Assembly: GCA_026122225.1 (NCBI GenBank)
Contig: JANEZZ010002061.1
Span: 1,860,001-1,924,000 of the forward strand
DNA from: Heloderma charlesbogerti
Lineage: Eukaryota > Chordata > Lepidosauria > Squamata > Helodermatidae
Reading direction: 5' to 3'
Length of the DNA stretch: 64,000 nucleotides
Shown: positions 33,456-44,951 of the stretch, piece after piece
Layout of the letters: the number at the start of each line of letters is the position of its first letter
Position numbering within the stretch: position 1 is the first letter of the stretch
The notes under the pieces: model-generated
The model's input: only the letters and a program-made list of their open reading frames with translations
Told to the model about the DNA's origin: nothing
The model's database searches: none
Translations under genes and position numbers: made by a program

Positions 33456-34058
33456 CAAGGGTGGGGAGCCTATTTTTGTCCAGGGGGTGAATTGCTCCCC
33501 CAGACTGATGAGGTGGGCCAGATGATGTCAGGGGGCGGGTCCATGCCACAAACCCCCTCCTCCTGACATTGTCTGACCCGTCACCCATTTCGCCTTTCTC
33601 CATGCAGAGAGAGGCACAGAATTCCGTGGCAAGGGACTTGCCGATACCTGGAGGAGCAGCTCCTTCAGGTGCCGGGCAAGTTAGGGCACCGTCTCCACAT
33701 GCCGCCCGCTGTCCTGATCCAGGTGGCCTGTGCTGCATGAAGGTTCACTTGTCCGGTACCTAGAGAAGCAGCTCCTCCATGCGCCCGCCAAGTCAGGCAC
33801 CTCCTTTGCACGCTGCTTGCTGTCCCAATCCTCCAAGCACCAAGTCACCAATTGGGAGTGACAAGTGCCAATGATGAGAGGACGATGAGAGGCATGTGAA
33901 GCCGGATAGCTGCTGTTATCTCTGATCACTGATCGAAGATCATAGCAGGGATTCCCCTTTGCTCTGCTCCCCCTCCAAATGACCAGAGCTAACAGTAGGG
34001 ATTCCTCTCTGGAGAAAGTCAAGGGGGCTCCGCAGACTGGAGGCTCCCCCCACCCCTG
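33456..34058 (+). mobile_element. hAT-like element, family G, nested in D
   Basis: Ends CAAGGGTGGGGAGCCT and the inverse of CAGGGGTGGGGGGAGCCT. The flanks CTCTGTAT and TTCTATTT agree at 5 of 8 positions and both fit the CTCTATTT-like target of family D. It carries GTTATCTCTGATCACTGATC, as does the second copy at 54820-55895. Confidence 0.65.
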
Positions 34059-34259
34059 TTCTATTTAAAGGTGTTTTCTATTTGTAGGGCTGCCCTCACC
34101 AAGTCTTCTTTAAAGATAAAAGAAAAACAGGAACGGAGGGCAGCAGGGCCCTTGAAGTTCCCCATCAACAGTTAGTGCCGTGACAACAGACTGAGCAGGT
34201 ACACAGGTCACCTGGTCACAGTCTTCTCCGCTATGATGACATGAGTATTTCTATTTAAA

Positions 34260-34507
34260 ATATTTTATTTATTTATTTATTTATTGCATTTCTATCCCGC
34301 CTTTTTTCCTCTTGCAAGGAACCCAAGGCGGCTTACATTCTCCTCCTCCTCTATTTTATCCTCACAACAACAACCTTGGGAGGTATGTTGGGCTGAGAGT
34401 CTGTGACTGGCCCAAAGTCACCCAGTGAGTTTCCACGGTCGAGTGGGGACTAGAACCTGGTTCTCCCAGCTCCCAGTCCAACACTCTCGCCACTACACCA
34501 CACTGGC
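34260..34507 (-). mobile_element. MIR-like core SINE nested in D
   Basis: The minus strand starts AGCCAGTGTGGTGTAGTGG, has GGTTCTAGTCCCCACTCG (B box) and core GTGACTTTGGGCCAGTCACA, and ends in an ATAAATAAATAAA tail. It is flanked by TATTTAAA at 34252-34259 and 34508-34515. Confidence 0.9.
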
Positions 34508-34726
34508 TATTTAAATTATAATAACCATTTCTCAATTTGCATCTATGCATATAAATCAGCATGCGTACATTTTATGCAAATCTATGCCACAGTAGTTTGT
34601 CTGCATACTTTCTGTTTTGGCAGTGCGTAAGTGGCTACCTTACCTCTGATCCATTTTGTAAGCGACGTTTCATTCTTAGGCCATTTCACACATTAAACCA
34701 GCCCATGTTTGCCACCAAGACAAAGG

Positions 34727-35053
34727 GCTTCTTCACAGGCGCTTTTATCCTGCTATTGGGATTATTCACTCACGAAGGTTTGCAGGTCCTTTTCATGACA
34801 TCATCAACCTCCAGGGCACATCCAGAGGTATTTCCCAGTTATTCCATGTTTAAAAGATTTGGAGAAAGTGAGGTATCAAAATACATTGGATTGTTGTGCT
34901 ATTAAAACAGCCACTAGATGGCGCTGTTTCATTGAGTGCTATGAACCTTGGACATTAAAAACTCCCCCTCTCAGCAATCACGTGGTCGCCATCTGGAAGC
35001 CCGCAGTAAACACAGAAAGGCTCCACAACAGGATTTTGTGGATTTTTTCTTTA
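34727..35053 (+). mobile_element. non-autonomous DNA element, family B
   Basis: GGGCTTCTTCACAGGCGCTT, CATGACATCATCAACCTCCA, ACAGCCACTAGATGGCGCTG, ending TTAATGTAAAGGCAGCC. Closely related to 46562-46903. Confidence 0.8.
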
Positions 35054-35580
35054 ATGTAAAGGCAGCCAAAGCAGCAGCCAATCCCGACTTCGGACAGAGT
35101 ATACCTTGATGATACTTGTATTTTCAACACACTTGTTTGACGCATTCACACTTTACAGTTTGAGGTGCACACTTGGAAAAAAATCTTGGGTGCACACCTA
35201 AAAAACGTAATCTGCGAAGAGACTCTTAAGAAGTGAGACAGTTGGCCTGTTCTTACATGTGACAATGGTTTCTTTTCACCTCTCAAATTAAACAACTGAC
35301 ACAGCTTATTATTTTTGCTGTCAGTTTATTTTTATTTATTGCTTTCTTTAGCGATCAGGCCAACCGCATACAAAAACAAACAGAATTCTCATATCAACCA
35401 AAAAGGAAACCAAAACACAAATTACAAATAAAATAATCAACAAAAAACAAATTAAAAATATTTTAAAATCCTAAAACAATATTTGCCAGCATGTTATTAC
35501 CATGTTTACAGATTTAATTTTTTTTAACAGTCAATGACTTTCACCTCTCCAGGGCTCGACTGACAAACTTAGCAGTCCTA
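35054..35580. other. unclassified DNA
   Basis: A-rich 35370-35470 may be a LINE tail. Nothing else recognised. Confidence 0.35.
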
Positions 35581-35850
35581 AATGATATATAATGATCTGT
35601 TCTCAGTTTATATGTTTTTATGTTGTTTTACTCTGCTGATATTGCCTTTCTCTGCTGTTGCAATAATATTTTTGATGTGCTAGTGTGATTCTGTGATCTG
35701 TGTTACTGTAGATTGTTTCAACCACCCAGACAGCTTCGGCTATTGGGCGGTATAGAAATAAATACATACATACATACATTGTGAGCTGCCTTGAAAGGGA
35801 TAACCCTAAAAGGTGGCCTATAAATACTGAAATAAACAAATAAATTCAAT
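35581..35850 (+). mobile_element. L2 LINE 3' tail
   Basis: CAGCTTCGGCTATTGGGCGG and TATAGAAATAAATACATACA are the plus-strand L2 end. A second LINE-like tail follows (GAGCTGCCTTGAAAGGGATA). Confidence 0.75.
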
Positions 35851-36409
35851 CAAGTTTTGCTGGTGGCCACTTGGAATGCCTACTAAAACAGTTTTGCCAC
35901 AACTTGTCTTCGAAAGCAAGAATCTGCTCAACCACACTGCAAGGACACTTGCTAGAACACTCTTCAGTGTCTTATATGATTGCTTTTCTTCACTTTTATT
36001 GCATTTATTGCTTTTATTGCATTTATGATATCAGTAATAAAACCTGGGCCAAGATCACACCAGGGAGATATGATGAATACTGAACACTGGATCCTTATCA
36101 TTAATTTGTGTTTGGAGAACCTCAAGATCCTAATCTCAGAGCAGTCTTTCATTTTAGCAATCAGTCATTTATTCTTGACAGCTTATCTACAAGTTTGCAA
36201 AAGCACCATTACCCAGAAGCTAAACCAGCATTGCTGAGATCTCCCTGAGATAAGGCAACTATTTACATAATCTAAAATGTGCATACCAAAAGTTGAGCGT
36301 TACCTTTTCAGTAAAGGGTAACGCAGTGGTGGTCAAAGTGCAGTACAAAGGGCTTCCAAGCTGCAAAGTTTTCACGTGCAGCTCTCAGATGCTATCAAAG
36401 GGAAGGCTA
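35851..36409. other. unclassified DNA
   Basis: A small tandem of TTTTATTGCATTTATTGC lies at about 35994-36028. No exon. Confidence 0.4.
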
Positions 36410-36605
36410 TGTCTTACCTCCAGTATCAGAGGCAGTGAGCCTATGTACACCAGTTGCTGGGGAACATGGGTGGGAGGGTGCTGTTGTGCTCATGCCCTGC
36501 TTGTGGGTTCATGGTTGACAGCTGGTTGGCCACTGTGTGAACAGAATGCTGGACGAGATGGACCCTTGGTCTGATCCAGCAGGGCTCTTCTTATGTTCTT
36601 AAGGA
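36410..36605 (-). repeat. dispersed repeat family I
   Basis: The minus strand has AACATAAGAAGAGCCCTGCT, GGATCAGACCAAGGGTCC, GTGGCCAACCAGCTGTCAAC and TGTTCCCCAGCAACTGGTG. The best preserved copies here are this one and 56165-56480. Confidence 0.7.
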
Positions 36606-37140
36606 TATTTTATAACACTAACAGCATGAACCTATGCATGCTTACTCAAAAGTAAGCACTACTGTGTGAGATGAGCCTTACTTGCAGTGAAGTAGCCATT
36701 ACAGCAGGTATAGCTCACAACAATATATTGTTGATGGGAAATCCCCCCCGCCCCCCAGCTACTGTGAGGATTGCAGTTCAGAGGGAACAGGTAGGGTATC
36801 TAAGGGGAATGCCAGATGAGGTCATCGTCCCTACTAACCAAAAAGTCCCAGTGCTCTGACCCTGCGAGCCCCGGCTCCACTACCACACTGCCATGAGATC
36901 AGGACTGAGCAACTTCTTTGGCCCTGAGGGAAGCGTGAGGTGCTGGGTGGTGGGTCAGAATCGCTGCTTCCCAATGCTATGAGCAGCATGGAAGAAATCA
37001 TCCCAGCTGCTTTGGGGTTGCTAGGGGAGAGGCCTAAAGCCTTCCTCCAGCAATCCCAATTGAGATCACTGTCCTAGCACAGCTAACAGTGGTCTTTTCC
37101 CTGCAGCCCAGCTGATCACCTGGGCTGCAGGGGAAAGTGG
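36606..37140. repeat. family C and H repeat fragments plus unclassified DNA
   Basis: 36625-36670 carries a family C motif (ATGCTTACTCAAAAGTAAGC). 36745-36895 is family H (see 10490). 36900-37140 has an inverted CCTGCAGCCCAG / CTGGGCTGCAGG pair at 37101-37133. Confidence 0.45.
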
Positions 37141-37179
37141 GTGGGGCTCCCTGAACAACCCCTCCTTCTAAGAGAAGGG

Positions 37180-37262
37180 CCATGGCTCAGTGGTAGAAGA
37201 CATGCTTTGCATGTAGAAGGTCCCATGTTCAGTTCCCAGCATCTCCAGGTAGGGCTGGAGAT
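37180..37262 (+). mobile_element. tRNA-derived SINE, promoter half
   Basis: GGGCCATGGCTCAGTGGTAG (A box), CATGCTTTGCATGTAGAAGG and GTTCAGTTCCCAGC (B-box region), then CATCTCCAGGTAGGGCTGG. 3' truncated. Confidence 0.9.
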
Positions 37263-37900
37263 GGTCCGAATGCAGCCAATATGGGCACAATACGAAAAAG
37301 TGCTTCCCCCAATAGCAGCAGTGGTGAGTGAGCGCCAACCATGATTTGCTCCCATATACAAAACAGATCAAAATCAACCCTAGGAAAATCATGATGACAT
37401 CACTGCTTATGGGAGTGGCAAATCAAGGCCAAATCCTTCAGCTCCACAATGGAACCTTCAGTGCTCCAATGGTCTACTTAGAAAAGGATCTTGGAATTGT
37501 TGTAGATCACCAGCTGAACATGAGTCAACGTGATGTGGCTGCAAAAAAGGCTAATGTTATTTTGGGCTGCAGTAATAGAAGCATAGCTTCCAAATTCTGG
37601 GAAGTACTAGTTCCCTTCTATGCAGCACTGGTTTGGCCTCATCTGGAGTACTGGGTCCAGTTCTGGGCACCACACTTTAAGAAGGATGCGGACAAGCTGG
37701 AGAGGGTTCAGAGGAGGGCAACACAGATGATCAGGAGACTGGAAACAAAGCCCTATGAAGAGAGACTCAAAGAACTGGGCATGTTTAGCCTTGAGAAAAG
37801 AAGACTGAGGGGAGATATGATAGCACTCGTCAAGTACTTGAAAGGTTGTCACAGAGAGGAAGGCCAGGATCTCTTCTCGATCATCCCAGAATGCAGGACA

Positions 37901-40872
37901 CAAAAGACAACAATGGACAATAGGCGCATGCACTGCAATGGAGAGAACAGCTCTGACAGCGCCCAATAATAGTCTTCAGACACATGTAGGAAGAAAGCCA
38001 GACTATGAAGCACATGGTCTTCGATGTCTATATACTAATGCCCAGAGTATGGGAAACAAACAGAACGAACTTGAACTCTTAATACAAGAGGGAAATTATG
38101 ACCTGATAGGTATAACTGAGACTTGGTGGGATGACTCTCATGACTGGAATACAGGAATTTGATGATATAACTTGTTCAAAAAGAACAGGAGGAACAGAAA
38201 GGGAGGTGGGGTTGCACTGTATGTGAAAAATACATATCTCTGCACAGAAATACAGGAGGAGGAGCTTGGTAGCCCCATCGAGAGCATCTGGGTTGAAATA
38301 AATGGAGCAAAGAATAAAAGGAACCTGGTGGTCGGAGTCTACTACCGGCCACCCAATCAAGGAGAAGACAAGGATGAAACTTTTGAAAAGCAAATAGCCA
38401 ATGTTTTAAGGAAGCATGATGTAGTAGTAATGGGGGACTTCAATTTCCCCGATATTTGTTGGGAGACAAATTCTGCAAAACATGGCCCCTCCAGGAAATT
38501 CCTGACTTGTGTGGCGGATAACTTCCTCCTACAGAAAGTAGAGGAAGGAACTAGAGGATCGGCTATCCTTGACTTGATCCTAACCAACAGAGATGACTTA
38601 GTGGATAAAGTAGCAGTTACAGGAACTCTTGGGGGAAGCGACCATGTTGTACTTGAGTTCTTGGTTCTAAGGGAAGCAAAAGTCAAGTGTAGTCAAACGC
38701 ATACCCTGGATTTTAGGAAAGCTGATTTTCATAAACTCAGAACAATGATCAGTAAGGTCCCATGGCAAGCGATGCTAGCGAGAAAAGGAGTCCAAGATGG
38801 GTGGGAGCTTTTAAAAAAGGAAATTCTCAAGGCACAATCACAAGCAATTCTAACAAGAAGAAAAGGTGGAAGACAACAGAAGAAGCCAATGTGGCTTCAC
38901 AAAAAGCTTAGGGATGACCTGAAAACACAAAAGGACACATTTAGGAAGTGGAAAGAAGGCCAAGTAACAAAGGAAGAGTACAGGCAGATAGCACAGAATT
39001 GCAGGGATGGCGTCAGGAAGGCTAAAGCTGAGAATGAGCTGAGGTTAGCAAGGGATGTTAAAAACAACAAAAAGGCTTTCTTCAGCTACGTGCATAGCAA
39101 AAGGCAGAGGAAAGAAATGGTGGTTCAGCTATTAAATAAGGAGGGCAAAACAATAACAGATGACAAAGAAAAGGCAGGGGTGCTCAATTCCTACTTTGGC
39201 TCAGTCTTCTCCCAAAAGAGGGTCTATGACCCCCCTGGCAAAGGCGAAGTACAGGCTGAAGGGGCAGGATTGCAGCTTGAGATTGACAGGCATATGGTCA
39301 AGGAACACCTAATTACTTTGAATGAGTTCAAATCTCCAGGACCAGATGAACTGCATCCTAGAGTCATAAAGGAACTGGCAGAAGAACTCTCAGAACCGCT
39401 GTCTATTCTCTTTGGGAAATCATGGAGGACGGGGGAAGTGCCAGATGACTGGAGGAGGGCTAACGTTGTCCCTATCTTCAAAAAGGGTAAAAAGGAGGAA
39501 CCTGGGAACTACAGACCAGTCAGTCTGACATCAATCCCTGGGAAAATTCTGGAGCAGATCATAAAGCAATCCATCTGGAAGCACCTTGACAACAATGCTG
39601 TGATTACTCGAAGCCAACATGGATTTGTCAAAAACAAGTCCTGCCAGACTAATCTGATCTCATTTTTTGATCAAGTAACCTCCCTTGTAGACCATGGGAA
39701 TGCTGTAGACATCATATACCTCGACTTCAGCAAAGCTTTCGACAAAGTGCCCCATGATATCCTGATGAGCAAACTAGCTCAAAGTGGGCTAGATGAAACA
39801 ACAATCCGGTGGATCCACAGTTGGCTACAGAATCGGACTCAAAGAGTGCTTATCAATGGGACCTTCTCAAACTGGGGAGAGGTAACGAGTGGGGTACCGC
39901 AGGGCTCAGTCCTGGGCCCAGTGCTCTTCAACATTTTTATGCAAGACTTGGACGAGGAGGTGCAGGGAATGCTGATCAAATTTGCAGATGACACAAAATT
40001 GGGAGGGATAGCTAATACTTTGGAAGACAGAAACAAAATTCAAAGTGATCTGGATAGACTGGAGTGCTGGGCAGAAAACAACAGAATGACATTTAATAGG
40101 GACAAATGCCAAGTTCTGCACCGAGGAAAAAGAAACCAAATGCACAGTTACAAGATGGGGGATACGTGGCTCAACAACACTACAGGTGGGAAGGATCTTA
40201 GAATTGTTGTCGATCACAAGCTGAATATGAGCCAACAGTGTGATGTGGCTGCAAAAAAGGCCAATGCTATTTTGGGCTGCATTCATAGAAGCATCGCTTC
40301 CAAATCCTGGGAAGTACTAGTTCCCCTCTACTCAGCACTGGTTAGGCCTCATCTGGAGTACTGTGTCCAGTTCTGGGCACCACACTTTAAGAAGGATGCA
40401 GACAAACTGGAGAGGGTTCAGAGGAGGGCAACAAAGATGATCAGGGGACTGGAAACAAAGCCCTATGAGGAGAGACTGAAAGAACTGGGCATGTTTAGCC
40501 TTGAGAAGAGAAGACTGAGGGGAGACATGATAGCACTCTTCACGTACTTGAAAGGTTGTCACAGAAAAGAAGGCCAGGATCTCTTCTTGATCATCCCAGA
40601 GTGCAGGACACGGAATAATGGGCTCAAGTTACAGGAAGCCAGATTCCGGCTGAACATCAGGAAAAACTTCCTGACTGTAAGAGCAATACGACAATGGAAC
40701 CAATTACCTGGGGAGGTGGTGGGCTCTCCCACACTGGAGGCCTTCAAGATGTGGCTGGACAGCCATTTGTCAGGGATGCTGTGACTTGGATTCCTGCACT
40801 GAGCAGGGGGTTGGACTCGATGGCCTTGTAGGCCCCTTCCAACCCTACTATTCTATGATTCTATGATTCTAT
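37901..40872 (+). mobile_element. young CR1 LINE with almost complete ORF2
   Basis: A 5'-truncated CR1 that starts just before ORF2. It ends at 40872 with the terminal ATTCTATGATTCTATGATTC repeat. No ORF1 is present. The 3' UTR is only about 90 bp, as usual in CR1. It is inserted into an older CR1 in the same orientation. Precise target duplication cannot be defined, which is normal for CR1. Confidence 0.95.
37938..40784 (+). pseudogene. CR1 ORF2, endonuclease and reverse transcriptase
   Basis: ORF2 provides the DNA nick and reverse transcription for CR1 target-primed insertion. One frame runs from 37938 to 40784 (about 949 codons), broken only by two adjacent TGA codons at 38160-38165. The N-terminal block has LRCLYTNAQSMGNKQNELE and TETWWDD. 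After the stops come GGGVALYV, the endonuclease boxes GDFNFPD and GGSDHVVLEF, then RT boxes [45 protein letters not shown] and the catalytic FADDTKLGG (FADD at 39981-39992). The C-terminus ends in LDSHLSGML. The length is normal for CR1 ORF2 with little missing at the N-terminus. A single clustered lesion in this length marks a recent insertion. Confidence 0.94.
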
Positions 40873-41127
40873 AAGAATGGGCTCAAGTTACAGGAAGCCA
40901 GATTCCGGCTGAACATCAGGAGAAACTTCCTGACCGTTAGAGCAATACGACAATGGAACCAATTCCCTAGGGAGGTGGTGGGCTCTCCCACACTGGAGGC
41001 ATTCAAAATGAGGCTGGACAGCCATCTGTCGGGGATGCTCTGACCTGGATTCCTGCACTGAGCAGGGGGTTGGACTTGATGGTCTTGTAGACCCCTTCCA
41101 ACCCTACTATTCTATGATTCTATGATT

Positions 41128-42170
41128 GGTTATTCCTGTTGCCGGCATCCTACTCTGGAGCTATTGAACACATCCCACCTTTGGCTATTTGGTGCTGCCA
41201 CGGAATGTTTTGAGTTAACTTGAAACAACCCCCTATGGTGAAAATAATGAAAACCCTAAAACATTCCCCTGAACCACCATATCAGCAATTCAACTATTAG
41301 GGCTTGGCAAGGTAGCTCGCTATTTTCTAAAGAAAATATAAAAAGACAACAGTCTGCTTCATAAAATACAACCATTGCCTACCACTAAGGAAAATCATAT
41401 AGACCAATGATACATAGCTGTCTCTTCCATTTTGGATCCAGATATGTTGTGCACATGGGCAAAATGTTATCTCAGGAGAGTAATGATTGGTAAAATTATT
41501 ATTTGTCTTTAGTCAAAACAAACAGTGTCCAAGCAATTAAGTGCCCTTTTAATGGATGACTATGCATTTCTTTTTAAATGCTTACGTAGCGTAGCTTTAT
41601 CTCAACTGCAATTTTTGCATTTTGATTTCTAAGTATTAGAGAGTTTTATACCTGATGTTATTGTGCATGTATTCTGGAGAGTTTCCATATGTTGGGGCAT
41701 TGTCCTTATGTGTGGTTGTTCAAAAGAAACTTTATCACACAGTTTTTCACAAATCTAATGTTACTGTTCATTTTTGTCTAGGGTTGTTTTTTGTTTTTGC
41801 TTTTATATAAACATCCAAGACAGATGACACCCTTTCACTTAAATGCAAACATGATACGGATGCATTCAGAAACAGGTGCAGCTATCAGATCAAGAAAAAA
41901 AAAAGGTAAGGGCCTAACATCGTCCTGAATTTTGGCATTCCAAAACACTGGAAACAAACACTGACCATTTCCATATGAACCTGTTTTGGGTACTGTATTC
42001 TTTGGACTTCAGTGTGGTAGTCAATATCCTTCGCACACTCTGCACAGTTTTCTAAGCATTGTACAAAGATTAAGAAAACAACACAGTCCCTTCCAGCAGG
42101 GTTACAATTTAACTGACACCATCCAAAGGGAAAAAGGAATAAAGAGGACACAGTAAAACAAGCAAATTCA
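41128..42170. other. mostly unique intronic DNA
   Basis: No repeat recognised over most of it. 41470-41790 is AT-rich, non-repetitive and contains ATTA-type and CTTTGT-like sites. A possible conserved non-coding segment, unverified. Confidence 0.3.
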
Positions 42171-42174
42171 GACA

Positions 42175-42465
42175 TGGATGGAGGGCAGTACCCAATACTG
42201 GCGCTGCACTCCTGCTCGATCTGTTGCGCAAGCGGGACCCACTGGTCGCACAACAGAAAGCTAGCGGTTCAAATAGCAACCCCAGAAACAAGCAGAACTT
42301 GTTTCTGGATCAGAACAGTTCAGCAGAGCTTCCTTCTGCAAACTCCGCTCACCTGTCACTCTCCAAATGCGCATTTCCACTTGTTCCAGGTGGCTTTTAG
42401 AACCGCTAGGCCCCCATTGCATTAGTGGTGGGTCCCACTGGTGCATGGGCAGGCTTGGATACCGC
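42175..42465. mobile_element. foldback-like element FB5
   Basis: Inverted pairs GCGGGACCCACTGGTCGCAC / GTGGGTCCCACTGGTGC, CTAGCGGTTC / GAACCGCTAG and CAGAACTTG / CAAGTTCTG-like stretches. About 290 bp. Confidence 0.55.
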
Positions 42466-42484
42466 CCAGAGTCCACAAAAGCTT

Positions 42485-42545
42485 GTGCCAGAATAAATTT
42501 GTTAGTCTTTAAGGTGCCACAAGACTTTCTGTTGTTAATACAGCT
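42485..42545 (+). repeat. dispersed reptile repeat fragment
   Basis: AATTTGTTAGTCTTTAAGGT and GCCACAAGACTTTC, the inverse of 5650-5772. Confidence 0.55.
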
Positions 42546-42599
42546 TGGGACCAAGCCTGGGACCAGGCTAGCTGAAAGACCGCCTTCTCCCATATGAGC

Positions 42600-42990
42600 C
42601 TACTTGGTTCTTAAGATCTTCTGGAGAGGCCCTTGTTTCAAGACTGCCACCTTCAAAGGCACATTTGGTGGCAATGTGAAAGAGGGCCTTCTTGGTGGCC
42701 GCTCCCTGGTTGTGAAACTCCCTGCTGAGGGAGGCTAGGTTCTCTCCCTCTTTGCTGTCCTTCTGCTGGCAGGCAAAGACTGCTTTATTCAAGTGGGCCT
42801 TTGGTGTGTAAGGGGCCTGTTGGGTTGGAGCCTGTTTTACTCTGTTACCGTTCTGGTTTTTGTTGTGTTTAATATATTTGTTTCATTATTGTTTTTATCA
42901 AATGTTATTAGTGATTTTAAGCACCCTTGAGTGCCATTTTTGTAGAAAGGCGGGGTACAAGTCAAACAAACAAATAAATAATAAATGAAT
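42600..42990 (+). mobile_element. L2 LINE 3' fragment
   Basis: GGTTGTGAAACTCCCTGCTG and AGACTGCTTTATTCAAGTGG, with a tail GAGTGCCATTTTTGTAGAAA and GGCGGGGTACAAG. Matches the L2 end by order of motifs. Confidence 0.7.
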
Positions 42991-43067
42991 ACTTCATCAT
43001 TATGTCAATGTTTCATGGGCGGGCAGAATGGCCCCTGGGAGCGACAGTCCTGTAGACCCCCTCTGAG

Positions 43068-43424
43068 TTACCTGCCCTTCTTTACAGAGGACGGTCCTCT
43101 GTTGGAAGGTATCTTCACTTTGAAGGGCTGCCCATTCCAAGTCCTGTTTAAAGACAGAGAACCATTAGAGGGGAGACCGGAGGTCTTGATGTTGACCATA
43201 AGCAGTTCACACCTGGACAGCCAACTGAGCAAGCACTCAAGTCACCAGGTCAACCATTCCCACTATGGTGAGATGTAGTGTATTTTTATTTAAATCACAG
43301 TCATCATTTCTAAATAGCCTTCTGTACATATAAATTAGCATATGCAAATGTTATGCGAATCTGTCCCCTCTTTTGTGATGATGCATTTCCTCTTTTTTGG
43401 CCATGCATAGGAGGTCACTCTACC
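43068..43424 (+). mobile_element. hAT-like element, family D
   Basis: CTTTACAGAGGACGGTCCTC, AAGTCACCAGGTCAACCATT and TTTTTTGGCCATGCATAGG, ending GGTCACTCTACC. Slightly decayed at the termini. Confidence 0.7.
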
Positions 43425-43964
43425 TCTGAGAAGGGAAGTGAAAGAGACGTCTTTCTCATCATAGGCTTTTGCCATTTCTGCAATGATCACTAATTGAACT
43501 ACCACTTCCCTGTAAGTTTCTTCTACATCTTAGTGCATGTAATTTAATGCTACACATTGTGGTGGCCATTGGCTATGAGCAATACGTTTTGTATATGTAA
43601 TACTACATGGAATGGCCTGCAGGAATTTCCTGTTATTTATGCAATACAAAGTAAAACGTTCCTCCAAAAGCTTTTTATCTTTTCACATTTCTCCAAAAAA
43701 ATATGCACAAACAAACAAAAATATGTGGGATTCCCTACTGAACCATACTGTTCATCTTGTAGATTTTCCCAGTGAACTGTTGGATGCAGGCTGAAAGAAA
43801 CACATCCTTTTGGTGCCATTTTCTAACAATATAATCCTATACATTTCTGCTCAGAAATCCCATTGAGTTCAGTAGGGCTTTCTTTCAGGTAAGTGAGCAT
43901 AGATTGCTAGAATAAGCAACAGCCATTAGTTAAAATCCACTGTATGGAGGACAAAAGCCAACAA
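43425..43964. other. unclassified DNA with a family C repeat
   Basis: 43828-43905 carries TCAGAAATCCCATTGAGTTC and GGGCTTTCTTTCAGG, a family C relative. The rest shows nothing. Confidence 0.4.
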
Positions 43965-44089
43965 GGGTACAATCGTATCCATGTTTAGACATTAAAAAAG
44001 TCCTACAACTCCCAGCATCCCCCAGTCAGCATGGGGATGCTGGCAGTGGGAGGACTTTTTTCTGTCTAAATATGGATAGGATTGCACCC
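43965..44089. mobile_element. foldback element family FB1 (125 bp)
   Basis: GGGTACAATCGTATCCATGT ... ATATGGATAGGATTGCACCC, with AACTCCCAGCATCCCC at the inner arm. Confidence 0.9.
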
Positions 44090-44950
44090 TAAATGGTTAA
44101 TGCATGTAGGGAGTTGGGTTGCTAGTGGTTTTGGTTTCGCTTGTGTCTACCTACTTTACTTTAGTTGTTAGAAAAAGATGCCGGTTAACATTAAGTAAAA
44201 GTCCTGTTAAAGCTTGCAGCTGTCTTCTGTCTCAAGTGAGGTCAGACAAAACCTACTCTGCAACAAGAATTGCAGCCTGCCTAAATCTGCTTTTGCACAC
44301 AAGTTTTTGAGTTATGATTTTCTGCCCTGCGTTGCTCACCTCATATCACAACAGTCTGCATTTCCCCAGTGCCCCTCCACATCATTGACTGCTGATGGCT
44401 GGAGACAGGAAACATAGAACGTTGTGGCATCATAATCCAAGCTAAAATCTTCTAATGCTACCCTCTGGAAATTCTTAAAGAGAAATCCCCATGAGTGCAT
44501 TTGCTTGGAACAACTTGGTCCCTGTTAATCCAGTTTTTCCTTCTTTAGGGGCAGCCACAGCCTTGGGAGCCATGAGGCCCACACAAAGGTGCACTTTAGC
44601 CCATCAAACCTGTTCGTTTCCATACAGCCAGTGTGAATTCCTCTTGCAGATCTCATGGGAATCTCAAAACAAAATTCACAAAGCACTGCAGCAAATTGGG
44701 GATTTCTTTGCAGAATGAGCTTTCTATAGACGATTTAGAGGACTGCAGAGTTCTCAGCTGCAGGAAGAAGACCCAGAGATGGCGGAGGGTTGAGCTACAC
44801 AGCAGGAAAAATGAGCACATGACTCCGATGTACCATTAAGTACGCTGATTAAGTAGTGTGCACTATGTGAAAGTTCATGTCACAAAACACCAGTAAATCC
44901 AAGCTGCAAGCAATAGTGCTTGGGTAGTGGTGTATATGAGTGGCAGGGGG
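44090..44950. other. unclassified intronic DNA
   Basis: No exon or repeat recognised. Confidence 0.4.
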
Positions 44951-44951
44951 G

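Larger units (their letters stand above)
33420..34650 (+). mobile_element. family D element broken by two later insertions
   Basis: D pieces lie at about 33420-33455 (GGGCAGTCCTCTGTAT), 34059-34259 (ATTTAAAGGTGTTTTCTATT; TTGAAGTTCCCCATCAACAG; GGTACACAGGTCACCTGGTC) and 34508-34650 (ATTATAATAACCATTTCTCA ... GGCAGTGCGTAAGTGGC). The gaps are a family G element and a MIR-like SINE. The order of events is D first, then G and the SINE. Confidence 0.75.
37400..41127 (+). mobile_element. older CR1 LINE, split by a younger CR1
   Basis: The left part (about 37400-37900) is CR1 ORF2 C-terminus from GAAAAGGATCTTGGAATTG to CATCCCAGAATGCAGGACA. The right part (40873-41127) resumes AAGAATGGGCTCAAGTTACA and runs to the ATTCTATGATTCTATGATT end. 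The two parts are consecutive in CR1, as the uninterrupted copies at 40600-40630 and 55385-55420 show. Confidence 0.93.

Noticed and set aside
37180..37262. Genuine tRNA gene
   Set aside because: The cloverleaf is not closed, and the same head recurs in several truncated copies. It is a tRNA-derived SINE.
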